DNA of 64,000 nt, taken from contig NC_068575.1 of the NCBI RefSeq assembly GCF_025698545.1, positions 59,529,980-59,593,979 of the forward strand, in the 5' to 3' direction. The translations under genes were made by a program, and so were the position numbers. Source of the stretch: Gossypium raimondii. Lineage: Eukaryota > Streptophyta > Magnoliopsida > Malvales > Malvaceae. This document shows, piece by piece, positions 43,158 to 57,170 of this stretch. Below the pieces are notes generated by a model. It made no database searches. It was not told the DNA's origin and saw only the letters and a program-made list of their open reading frames with translations. Position 1 is the first letter of the stretch. Each line of letters begins with the position of its first letter.

Positions 43158-45892
43158 GTAGTGAGATCACAGATGAGAGGTTTTTCATGGAAAAGCTTCT
43201 GCTTTTTAATCCCAATGGCTGAGGAGCCGAGAGGAGTTGACGACCGCTGGGAGACTGCTGATTTATTTAACCTGGAAAGGCTTGAGGCCAATACAAAATG
43301 TCGAAAAGCTTGAGAAGATTTTCAATTTGGTACTTGAATTTGGTACCTTTTTAAGTCCCATACCAACCGCATATGATCGCATGGCACAATGAATATTTAT
43401 ACTTATTTCTTGAGATAAAAAAAATTTAAATACTAAATTGAACTTAAATCGAAACTTATATATTTATCTAAGAAAAAAAATACAAATATTAAATTAAAAA
43501 TTAAATACCAAATTAAATATTGAAACAAACTTAAATGCTAAATTGAAATAAAAGAATTTAAATACTAAATTGAACATTATAATCAAATTTAGGTATTGAA
43601 TAATTATTTTAATCCGACAATATTATTAAAGCTTGATTAAATTTCAGACAAAATATATTATTGAGCAAAAATACACGTTTTTAAAATAATATTCGTCCAT
43701 AAATTTGACATTGATAATAAAATTTTAAAATGGCAACCAATGAATTTAAAATTTCCAATCCAGATTAATTGTCAATAAGTTTTAAGCTTCAGAGTATACA
43801 TTTATTTTTTTCTTTTCTTGATAGACAACTTTCAAGTTTCGAGCTTCTTCCTCTTCTTATTTTTGTTGGGTTTTCTGTTGTTTTTTTCCTCAAGCTATTA
43901 ACAATTTCTCATTTCCTATTGTTATATCTATACTATCTTAAATCCTCATAGCATGTAAGCCCTTGAATTATCCTTAAGCTGCATATGCCAAAGATATTAA
44001 GGGGGAAAAAAAGATGTAAAAACAGAAAATTTCAATCATAACATCATGTTACAACTTACAAACGCTATTAAATTTCCGTGGGGAAAACCAGAGACATCTT
44101 GCTAGTTATAGTAATAATAGTTTGCCAGGAGGAATCAAAATAGAATTGCCTAATGCTCCCTTTCATACTCTGATCTCCATCCATTGATCAACGATGCCAC
44201 GTTTTTAACAAAATCTTTCCAAGTGTTATTCTTGAAAGACTCAACTGCTAACATCTCAACTAAGAGCAAGAACCACACCGATCATCATGTTATTTATGTG
44301 GTGATCGGGATTCGGACAACTCTCCCAATTGTTGCACATACTGAAATTTGGACAGCACTCAACATATTGTCCATTTTGGACACTCACAAGTCTCGGGGCT
44401 TAGTCATCCAAAAGGGAGCTTCTCTCAGATCGAAACAAACACCACCAGATTAAGAGAATCCTTGTGAGAGCAAAAGAACTCTCTTAAAGGAGAAATCATT
44501 TTTGGATGACAAAGTCTCAAGGGGATGTTAGAGTACGCGGGAATGATGACCAAACGTGCAATGATGTGGGGGAGACATCTGATGGTCATTCAAATTTATA
44601 AGTCAGCTGACCCTGGAGGGCAAGTAGATCCGATATTTGAATTGCACAGGCAAGAAGCATTGGTGAAAATTGAGTCAAAGAACCAACTGCTAGGACTCTT
44701 GGGATAGATAAATGCACATGCATTACTACTTTAATAGCAGCAGACAAATCCCAGAAATCAAATACCTGCAGAAAATGAAATCCTTATACCCAAAAGTTGC
44801 AGATTACAATTACAACTAGCTAGTATCTGCCATACTATGTTGCTCTGTCTCTTTATTTTTCTTGAAAATGTCCTAGTCCGATCCCCAGCATATAAGTATG
44901 GGATATGATCTTCCAAGAACCCTTTAAATTTAACAGAAACGAACTTTAAAACATTGAACATACCTGTTTACGACATGTGCACCTAAATCCAAGTAACATA
45001 GCTGCCAAGGATCAGAGCACTTTTGGCCCTCAAATTAAGCAATACAGCATCAAGTAACCAAGCAAAACTACCATACTGAACGTAAATACCATATTAGCAT
45101 CAAGTTTCAACTTTACTGCAGCTTGATTCTGCAGCTTCCAACCACTTGGCTTCAGTTGATTCACAAACATCTCGTTTTCCATTGCTTACCTCGAGATTCC
45201 ACTTTAACCTACACGGATCATGTTCTAGCTTATATATGCATACAAGCCAGAAAATACCATTACCAGGTAATAAACATTTCAAAAATATATCCAATAAGTA
45301 ATTTGAATATAACATTAGAGCAGTACAAGCTTTGTCCTGAAAATTTTCATTTCATTGAACTGCATCGATCAAGATGTGCATTTGTTAACTTGATAGTATC
45401 CTACAAATAAATGGGGAAGGATCAGCAGAGGCAGTGTTACAGCAGGCAATTTGTCACAAAATATGCCTAATCTGTCCCTGAATAAACTAAAATCTGCAGT
45501 ACCATACATAAGCCGTGGATAGTAATGAAAATTTTCCAAATTCAAACACCCAATTCCATACAACTATTCTTTATAGAGATCACCATATATGTAAGAACTC
45601 ATAAGACCATCAATTGAGGAAGAACTAACAATTAAATCCCAATTTAATGGGAACTTTATATAATATAAATTACAGCAACAAAGAGAAAAACGAAATTCTA
45701 TCATTATCATCCTTGTAGAAGAATACATCCAACATTAGAACTATTTCTCCTGCTTCTTTCACAAAGCCTTTTGTATCAAACATAACAAGAAGCATCAAAT
45801 CAAGGCCTTTTCGTCTAAACAAATGTTTTAGACAATTCAACCTCATCTAAACCAACAAGAATAAGAATTATACACCAACAAAAACAAAAGAG
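43158..45892. other. Intergenic between PPR and GGPPS
   Basis: 43310-43620 is built of repeated AAATACTAAATTGAA-like wording (degenerate dispersed repeat). 43990-44720 has less AT-rich sequence with short open frames that match no family I know. 44750-45700 looks like low-copy non-coding sequence. The last 200 bases are the 3' UTR of GGPPS. I see no supported gene. Confidence 0.45.
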
Positions 45893-48789
<2,897 letters not shown>

Positions 48790-48798
48790 TAGATATCG

Positions 48799-48923
48799 AG
48801 TTTTTTTACTGAAATAGGTTAAAAAAATTAGTACTGAAATAGGTTGTCAGATAGATTATTTACGGAAATGGTACATTTTTTGTAATGGCGCATATCTCAG
48901 AGGCGCCAATGAATTAAAAATAT
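48799..48923 (+). repeat. MULE left terminal inverted repeat
   Basis: Pairs with 52420-52545. Contains GAAATAGGTT twice, then a GGCGC...GGCGCC hairpin unit. Confidence 0.9.
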
Positions 48924-49379
48924 TAATAAAATTTAATAAAATATTATTTTTTTATTTTTAAAAATATTAAAATTTATTAGTAATTTAGGATTAAGTTATA
49001 AATTGTTGTGTTTAGTTTAGTATTTGGTGAGTTTAACATATAAGTTTATAAAAAATAAAAATTATTTTATTAAAAGTTTAATTATAATGAAATTTTTAAT
49101 CATATAGTTCTTGTTAACTCATTTAATTTTTATATAATGTAATTTTATATAATGTAATTTTATTTGATTTTTATTTATTTAACAGATTTATTGATTTTTT
49201 GAAACAAATTAAACGAATCCATTTTTTAATTGCGATTTGCGAAATGGGTTCTCTGATTAATAATAATCACATATCAAGTACTATTAATGAGATGGTAATA
49301 AAATTTTTATTTGATATTCATGTTATTTGTTGAATTAAATTATATTGTATTAACTATTTTGCTAATTTAATAATGTCAG

Positions 49380-49671
49380 GGTCCGTACCACGTATTGAGG
49401 GGCCGTGTTAATAGTTTAGGGTTTTTACCAGATGAACGCCTAATACCATACTTAGAGTTAGTCGGGTTCGGATCAGCGGCATTGATCCGGACTTTTGATC
49501 TGCGATACGACTTGATTTTCGCCTTAGTCGAGCGATGGCGTCCGGAGACCCACACATTTTATTTGCCGTGCGGAGAGTGTACCGTCACTCTAGAGGATAT
49601 TGCAGTACAACTCGGGCTTCCCATAGACGGGAATGCGGTCACAGGCGTAAGTTCAATCTCTAGGCCGATGA
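49380..49671 (+). pseudogene. PMD (MAIN-like) gene, first exon only
   Basis: Begins after the acceptor TAATGTCAG and reads GPYHVLRGRVNSLGFLPDER, ALVERWRPETHTF and LQLGLPIDGNAV, nearly the same as 2346-2080 in the other MULE. It stops at a deletion junction at about 49672, where a 20-base direct repeat occurs and minus-strand transposase sequence takes over. Confidence 0.85.
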
Positions 49672-51942
49672 ATAGACGGGAATGCGGTCACGGTCACGAC
49701 CGATGGTCTCTGTAACTCGAAACGTTTCATTATTTCGTGAATATACTTCTACTGTCATCGACCTCGCCATCCGATGGTTTGCAACCATTGCATCCCTAAC
49801 ATCTTCGACAAAGACGTGTCCCGCCTCCATCTGGTTCACTTGTTGCTGACCCATTCTTGGCATCAAGGTAGCCAACCTGTAGAACATAGCAGAGAAGACA
49901 AATGAAATTGGAATATGCCGTGTTTTTAATAACATAGCGTTGATCCCCTCCACCAAGTTTGTGGTCATTTGACCATAACGAAAGCCTTCGTCAAAACTTT
50001 GAGCCTATTGCCACGGCTCCATGGTACCCAACCACTGTCGGAAAGATGTGTTAGTTAGACTCTCCATGTCACTCTCAAGTCGGGTCATTCTTTGGCGAAA
50101 AATGTGTGGCTCTAGCTCGTGCGTTGCATATTTATTAAGAAAATATAAGTTACAATATTGCTCTAAAACATTAAAACTTATATTGAAAAGATAAGGTAAT
50201 TCTTTACTCATTCTCACAACTTGTCTATTCCAGTCTGAATTCTTATAATCTCGCTGGAAGTTAGCCGCGATATGCCGGATGCAGTAAACAGATCTCCACG
50301 GTACACCAGAACGCCTAATGGCTGCAATTAATCATTTCCCTCTATCAGAGATGATGCAAATATTATCGTTGCTAATAACATACCTCCGCAGATTGGTAAG
50401 GAATAACTCCCACGATTCCATGTTCTCCTTATCGACGATGGCAAATGCTATCGGGAGCACGTTCCTGTTGCCGTCTTGAGCAACCGCAAGAAGTAGGATC
50501 TGTGTGTATTTTCCATATAGCCAGGTTTCATCTACTTGCACAAACGGTTTGCAATGGGGAAATGCGCGCACACATTGATCAAACGTCCAGAACATCCGAT
50601 GGAAAATTCTTTTTCTCGATTGTAGTTGGTCATCCGGCCCGTAATAAGATCGTGTCTGCAACTCAATGACAATCATCGGCATGTGTTCCCTCATAGCGAC
50701 TATCCATCCCTGTAACTCATTGTACAATGCATCGAAATCTCCGTACAATTGCTCCATTGCCATCTGTTTAGCTATCCATGCCTTCCGATATGATACTCGA
50801 TACTGGAATCGTGCTTATATTTCAGAAATCAGTACCGAAGCTTTAATGGTCGGCATGTCTTTCACCATTGGCATGATGCACGTATAAATAGTTTTGGAGT
50901 CAAGTTTCCGATGATCTTTTGTCATACGTGTTGAATTACATGTGTGAGGCCCAACAAATTTTCGTATCTCCCACATCTGCGACTTCTGGATAAATGCAGC
51001 TCGTATCCGCCAATTGCAGCCTTCTGCCGACCTCCAACACTCTCCAATATATAATGTTAGTTTAGACACGGTGACTTTGTAATCTACTGATATATTCATG
51101 CTATACCGCTTAATGGCAAATATGCATTCTTCCTTACTTTCAAATCTCTAGCCCACGAATAACTCCTCTAGATCAGAATATACAGCCATTCAGTGAGCAG
51201 GTAGTATTTCAGGGTACTCCGAAAACTCGGCTGCCCGTGCCGCATCGGGGTCTATCCGAGACATGTGTGCCCTAAGATTATTGTGTATCACAATACGACG
51301 AATCTGGTTTCCGACTGAATACATGTTAACGTTTCCATCCTCATTCACGCCTTCGTCGTCAATATCATCTGGGACCTCGTCCACGCCGGGATCACTCTCA
51401 CTATCAACTTCGTAATCAACAGGATCACTACTATAGTATACATCATCACCAATCACATCAGTCTCGGGTGCAACATTAAGATCAATATCGATCCCGTGTA
51501 TAGTTGATTGACTATCAACATACGATACCGGAATCACCATACACGGCGTTTGAACTTCATATTCTTCACCTAATGGAGTGGGATCTTCAGTTGCCTCCAC
51601 ACCGGCTAACTCAGCAAATAACTGAATCGGTGCATTTTGGTTGCTCCGAGTCCCACAATAAAGAGCGACCATTGTCTCAATGTCTTCATTGTCTACAAGT
51701 TCCATTTCGGTAAATTTTATTGGATCCGTCAAAACTGGAAACTTGTAGAAAACTTTTGATATCATTCTCCCACAACGTCTATAAAATTTTTCACTAATTT
51801 TTTCCTTCATATCATCAAACGAGATATTTCTATTAAATCTCATTGCTACTTGTTTGCGACATTCAAATATACATTCCACGATTGTTGTCAAAATTTTTCC
51901 ATCGAAATAAACGCATACAAAAAACTGATTCTCCATCTTCAA
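49660..51942 (-). pseudogene. MuDR-type transposase, decayed
   Basis: Blocks from N to C on the minus strand: 51942-51190 is the acidic N-terminal region (PB1-like start, then an Asp/Glu-rich part). 51099-50815 is a MuDR DNA-binding domain with Cys/His spacing CWRSAEGCNW..H.C. 50763-50332 is the DDE core (VDETWLYGKY with the first Asp, FAIVDKENMESWELF, and IISDRGK with the second Asp). 50217-50005 and 49968-49660 are the C-terminal part up to FRVTETIGR. Stops or frame changes separate the blocks. The SWIM finger that should follow is deleted here but present at 115-174 in the other copy. Not functional. Confidence 0.88.
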
Positions 51943-52419
51943 TACTAAATCTGTTAAAAAATTTTCAAAATTTTAAAATAGTTTCGAAATGTAAAAAAAT
52001 TACATAAAATTTTTAATGCAAAATTTTTCACTCAGAAGCTAACAAAATCAATAACCTAACAAAATAACTTTCAAATAATAAAATTACTAACAAGACTCTA
52101 CATTCTATTTAAAAAGAAATAAACCAAAATGCATTATCCTTCTTCTTCTTTTCCTTCCTTTTTTTCTTCTCCCTTCCTTCTTATTTTCGTTCCTCTGCTA
52201 AAAGTTATGTCTGTGTTTCGAGGGTATATATAGGTAAAAATAAGACCATTGTCGCCTCTCAACATGGCACAACTAATGGCGCCTGTCAGATAGACACCAC
52301 TACTTTGTATTATACCAGGTCATACACTGACCCGGGAAAAAAATTAATTATATTTTATTAAAAAATTTTAATATAAAATATAAATTGCGTCTATTAGATA
52401 GGAGCCATTAAAAAAATTA

Positions 52420-52545
52420 ATAATTTTTAATTCATTGGCACCTCTGAGATAGGCGCCATTACAAAAAATGTATTATTTTTGTAAATAATCTATCTGTCAA
52501 CCTATTTCAGTACTAATTTTTTTAACCTATTTCTGTAAAAAACCC
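52420..52545 (-). repeat. MULE right terminal inverted repeat
   Basis: Reverse complement of the left terminal repeat; followed by TTAGATATC. Confidence 0.9.
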
Positions 52546-52554
52546 TTAGATATC

Positions 52555-53881
52555 ACAATTAAATATTTATTTTGAAAAAAATAAAACTCTAATTTTTCTG
52601 TAAATTTATTTTTAATTGCATTTTTCAAATTCGATTTTTCTTAACGTCAATACAAAAATAGCAGCAATAGGTGTACAAGGGAATCTAAAGGAGCCATTGA
52701 GGGCTAGCCGGCAAGCTGATTGAAGTAGAGAATGTAGGACCCTTTTTCATGTGGAAGCCAGGGCAGCTATTTGTGCACTTTAAATAGTTAAAAAAAAGAT
52801 GGGTTTTTACTTTTTCAAGATTTGTCTTTTGAAGGTGACTGTTCAGGATCTTGTATTGTCCATCTCTTGATAAATGAAGCTATAGACCTAAGGTTATTAC
52901 TACGCTGCTGCACACGGTTTAGATAAAACTCGGATTAGACCTTTATATGCAATTAGTTGGTACTTAGTATTCTTCATCATTCTTTAGAAAAGAACCCCAA
53001 AAAATTAAAAAATCTTCAAATCAAGTACAAAAAATTGAGAATATCAAAGATAATTACTTGGATTAACAAAAAATAGATTTGAAATTTGATTTTTTATTCT
53101 TAAACAAAAAGGGTTCATTCATTCCACAATATAGCGTTGAAAAAAAGCAACTCTTTCTTCTACTTTCATTGCCACATCCATAAAATCCAAAGCAGCCCCC
53201 TCTCTCTCATAATTCATTTCCATTTTTTCTTTTGGATTCTACAATCATCAAATTTCTCTCAGGCTTTTCATCGAGCAGGTTCATCACGGTCTGATAAAAC
53301 CAAAACACTATTTTTCACATTTCTATTAATCGATTTTCATCTGTTTGTTAAGTTTATTTACTTAAATCTGTTAAGCTGCTCTAATATTTTAAGATTTATT
53401 TGTTTCCATTTAGTTTATCTTGAAATACGATCTGTTTCAAATTAATTCAATTCTGAATCTTTTTGCCCTTCCAAATTTATATTGCAAAGATGAAGAAAAA
53501 AGATTTTTTTTTATATATAAAGTAGATTAGAAGTGGTCTGCTCGAATTCTATTGAGTGATACTGATTCCATTTCTGAAATCGGTTAAAAGAGTGCTCTGT
53601 TTTGTTCCTTTTTGCATACAACAGTTGAAAAAGTATGAAATCAAATTATATAACAAAAACAAGGTTTTTCTATTAGGGTTTATTTTAGATTTTGACTTGG
53701 TACTAATCAAAATTTTCAGTTAGGGTTTATGAAGAACAAGATCTCGTTTTTTGTGGTTTATTTTAGATTTTGAAATGGTATTACTTTGGTGATGTAATTA
53801 ATGGCTTTGTTTTAAATTCTGCTGTCCACTATTGAAATTAATGGGTGTGTTTTGCAATTTTAAAATACTTGTGCAGGAGCT
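52555..53881 (+). other. Intergenic, then 5' UTR and probable leader intron of RCE1
   Basis: AT-rich to about 53125. Then a pyrimidine-rich stretch (53130-53277) looks like a first non-coding exon ending CAG/GTTCAT. A possible 600-bp leader intron ends at TGCAG/GAGCT at 53878, four bases before the ATG. The leader intron is inferred from splice-like signals only. Confidence 0.5.
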
Positions 53882-54920
53882 ATGATACGGCTGTTCAAAG
53901 TAAAGGAAAAGCAGAGAGAACTAGCTGAAAACGCAAATGGCGGATCACCTATCAAAAAGCAATCTGCAGGGGAGTTGCGTTTACACAAAGGTTTGCATGC
54001 CCTGTTTAATGAATTTGATTCAGTTTATAAATATGTATTGCTAGTTGATTTACCTTTATGAAGGAGAGAGATCTTAAATGAGGTTAATGTAGTTTGCTCA
54101 AGCACTGAAATTTTACTGGGTTTAAGAAGATCCGTGTTTGATCTAGGATTGAATTAGTACTTAGTAAATGTGAGCTTCATGTTACTTGCAGACATTTCTG
54201 AGCTGAACCTGCCTAAATCATGTTCCATATCATTTCCAAATGGAAAGGATGACCTGATGAATTTCGAGGTTTCAATTCGACCTGATGAAGGATATTATTT
54301 GTAAGGAACTTTTTTCATTCCAAATTACAGGGAAAGAGATGCTATTCTATATACATTCATTTCTCTTCTTAATAACACAAACAAGTATTCAACTGACTGG
54401 CTTCCGTTTTTGTAGCGGTGGCACATTTTTGTTCTCCTTCCAAGTTTCTCCCATCTATCCGCACGAGGCACCAAAAGTTAAATGCAAGACCAAGGTAGAC
54501 TGGCTCATCTTATTCACTTCTAGTCCTCTTTTTCCTTTACTGCATTCATGTTATGGTCTTATTTGCTTTTTGGTTATAAACCAAGGTCTACCATCCAAAT
54601 ATTGACTTGGAAGGAAATGTTTGCTTAAACATCTTGCGTGAAGACTGGAAACCAGTGCTAAATATAAACACTGTAATCTACGGATTATACCATCTTTTCA
54701 CGGTAATGCCTAGTGAATTTATGGCAACAATTCTATGATTTCTCAGCTATCTGATACTCGAATCTTTCCATATTGTGTGCAGGAGCCAAATTATGAGGAT
54801 CCCCTCAATCATGATGCTGCTGCAGTGTTGAGGGATAATCCAAAGATGTTTGAATCAAATGTGAAAAGGGCTATGTATGGTGGGTATGTGGGGCAAACCT
54901 ATTTCCCGCGGTGTATGTAG
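53882..54920 (+). CDS. RCE1: RUB/NEDD8-conjugating E2 enzyme (RCE1/UBC12)
   Basis: Five coding exons (53882-53990, 54192-54300, 54416-54494, 54586-54702, 54783-54920) give 183 residues. The N-terminal extension [20 protein letters not shown] is the docking peptide for the RUB/NEDD8 E1 and for RBX1. The UBC fold follows: [18 protein letters not shown], the HPN triad in [10 protein letters not shown], and the active Cys112 in [14 protein letters not shown]. The enzyme passes RUB/NEDD8 to cullins and so activates SCF ligases, including auxin and jasmonate receptors. The usual end, [11 protein letters not shown], is present. The gene order next to GGPPS matches At4g36800-At4g36810 (from memory). 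Confidence 0.95.
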
Positions 54921-55954
54921 CTTTTACGATGTAGCTGAAAGCGCAAACTCACTATGTTATGGACAGTTGGGTTTCTGTGGGTTGTATAATTTGTCTGGAA
55001 ATTACCCTTTGTCATCCCCTTTGATTTTCTCAGTGAACCTGAGGGAAATATTTTCTACAAGACCAAGCAGCTGAAATTCTATTTGTGTTTTACTTTAGCT
55101 TTCCTAATGCTATATTGTATGTTGGCATGGCATTTATCATCTTAAATGTGGAATTAGGATAGACTGAATTTTATGCACCGCCTTAGAATATAATATTCTT
55201 CCTTAATGCCTCTCAATCTGAAAATCAAGATGTTGTCTTTGTTTCTTGCACCTATTTTTTTATTTATGATATGATATCCGATGTGCTTGTTGAACAATGG
55301 ATTGGGATTTTTTTTGAGTTCAGGTAATTTCATGTTTTTTTCGGGATAAAGTTATTTCTGGTTTGGATTGGGCGATTTAAGGCTAAAAGTGTTTTTTGGA
55401 AGTAAGGATGACAAAAAATTTTGAATCCGATGGGTTCAGCCTCTACCTGATCTGTTAGGATCGGATTTTTTTTTGAAAAATCTAGTTCGGGGTAGATCGG
55501 GTTGGATGAAATTAGAAAAATAATTCGGTCGATATCGGGTTTGAAGTAAATCTATCCCGTTTCGAGATATTTAAAAAAATGCTCTTAATATATATACATA
55601 TATTAATTTTTTCTTTCAATTTCATATATAAATAAATATATTAAACTTTTAAGTCTAAACTCAAAAAAATTGAACTTGCTTCAAAATAAAAATAAAATTG
55701 TTAAAATATATAATCTTATTTGCTTCAAAATTAAAAAAAATGAAACAATTAAATTTGGGTCAGATCAGATTGAGCGGAATTGGATCCTCTATAAAATTTC
55801 GAGTTTGAGTTCAAAACGAATTTTTTTCTTAAGAATCAAGGTTGGGTGGAGTTGAGGCGGATTGGTCAAGCTTCGGGTCGGAGTCGAGACAGGAAAAAAT
55901 CCACCTCGTTGCCATTCCTATTTGAAAGTTTGATTTAAGAATTTATGTGTTTAG
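54921..55954. other. 3' flank of RCE1, then intergenic
   Basis: 3' UTR to about 55180. After it, 55400-55920 has GGATCGGATTT/GGGTTCGG-like wording common in dispersed plant repeats. No gene. Confidence 0.45.
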
Positions 55955-57170
55955 TCAAAAAATTAAGAAAATGCAAAAAAAGAAAAAAAGAAAAAAAAAA
56001 GAAGACAATTAAGCCTTTGTATTAAATGCTCATCCAGTTAAGCTCCTGCAATTAGTTAAAATAATCAATTAAACCATTTCGCTAATGATTTCTGTCATTG
56101 ACCATATTCATTGTTGAAATAAATTGATGGATCAATCATATGATGACACGTGACGGCTTATAGTTTAATCTAATTTTTTTCATAAAAATATTAAAAATCA
56201 TAAAAATAGAAAATTAAAAATATATTTAAAAATATTAAAATTTATATAATCTTATTAAACTTATAAAAGGTATTAAAAATTATAAAACTTATAAATATTA
56301 TAAGAACATAAAAAATCTAATACATTATAAATATATATAATTAAGAAAACTTATTTAAAATAAAAAGTATTAGAATTCTTTAAAAATAATAATAAATTAA
56401 AATATTAAAATATTAAAATTGCTATAAATTTTTAAAAATTACAAAAAAAGTTCATAAAAACTTTAATTGCACTTATTAGCTTGAGATTGGCAAAGGTACA
56501 AGTCTGGGGAAAGCCATTAAACCAGTTGACCTGAGAATCGAGTGGTTGACTGATTTTAAAAAAAATATTTTTACCAAACCAAAATTCCATTATTCAACTA
56601 TTTACATATATTAGAATGAAATATTCTAACCAAGATTTTCAAAACTAGACCGGTGGTCGAACTGGTCAGGTCACCAGTTTGCCAATTCAATTGATTCATT
56701 CTATTCAATTAAATAAAACATTAAAAATTAAAAAAGATCGGTTAAACCATCCGATTCCTAAGTCAATTGGTCCAATGGCTCTCCGGATCGATAGCCTTGC
56801 CAATTTCTATCTAATCGGTCAAACTGATTATTTTATTAATTTATTAGATTTTATAATTTATTAGATGTTATTTTTTTAATAATTTTTTAAGTTTAAATCA
56901 TTTTTCATTTTAGACTTTTTAATATTTAATTTTTAATGATTTTTAAATTTTTTAGGGAGAAAATATTAGATTAAACTATAAGCTATCACATGTTACCATC
57001 GATTAGTTTTCCAATTTATTTTAATGGTGAACGTGGTCAATGACGAAAATCATTAACAGAGAAGCATAATTGATTATTTTAATTAACGGCGGGACTTAAT
57101 TGGTTGTAAATTTAATATAAGAGCTTAATTATTATTATTTTTTGGTATTTTCTTAAGGAGTTTTTTGCAT
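55955..57170. mobile_element. Long-TIR non-autonomous DNA element
   Basis: Left arm about 55955-56200 and right arm about 56930-57167 are inverted repeats. Shared wording includes TTAAGAAAAT, AAAATAATCAATTA, GTCATTGACCA, AAATAAATTG and GCTTATAGTTTAATCTAAT. Arms over 200 bp with no coding inside suit a non-autonomous MULE-like or foldback element. A second element may be nested at about 56520-56870 (GGTCGAACTGGTCAGGTCACC wording). The exact ends and target duplication are unclear. Confidence 0.65.

Larger units (their letters stand above)
48799..52545. mobile_element. Mutator-like element with PMD gene, both ends and target duplication preserved
   Basis: The 3747-bp element is bounded by TTAGATATC at 48790-48798 and 52546-52554, a perfect 9-bp target duplication typical of MULEs. 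Terminal inverted repeats of about 125 bp (48799-48923 and 52420-52545) match with few changes, starting G-A/G-G, T run, AC-GAAATAGGTT. Inside are a PMD first exon on the plus strand (49380-49671) and a transposase on the minus strand (51942-49660). An internal deletion removed the SWIM end of the transposase and the rest of PMD. The transposase has several stops. The element is decayed, but its boundaries are exact. Confidence 0.93.

Noticed and set aside
44184-44707. Short open frames in the PPR-GGPPS interval
   Set aside because: No domain wording, no splice-consistent extension, no promoter; left as unexplained intergenic DNA.
53137-53445. 102-residue open frame before RCE1
   Set aside because: Pyrimidine-rich leader and intron sequence; the Phe/Ser/Leu-rich translation is typical of UTR.
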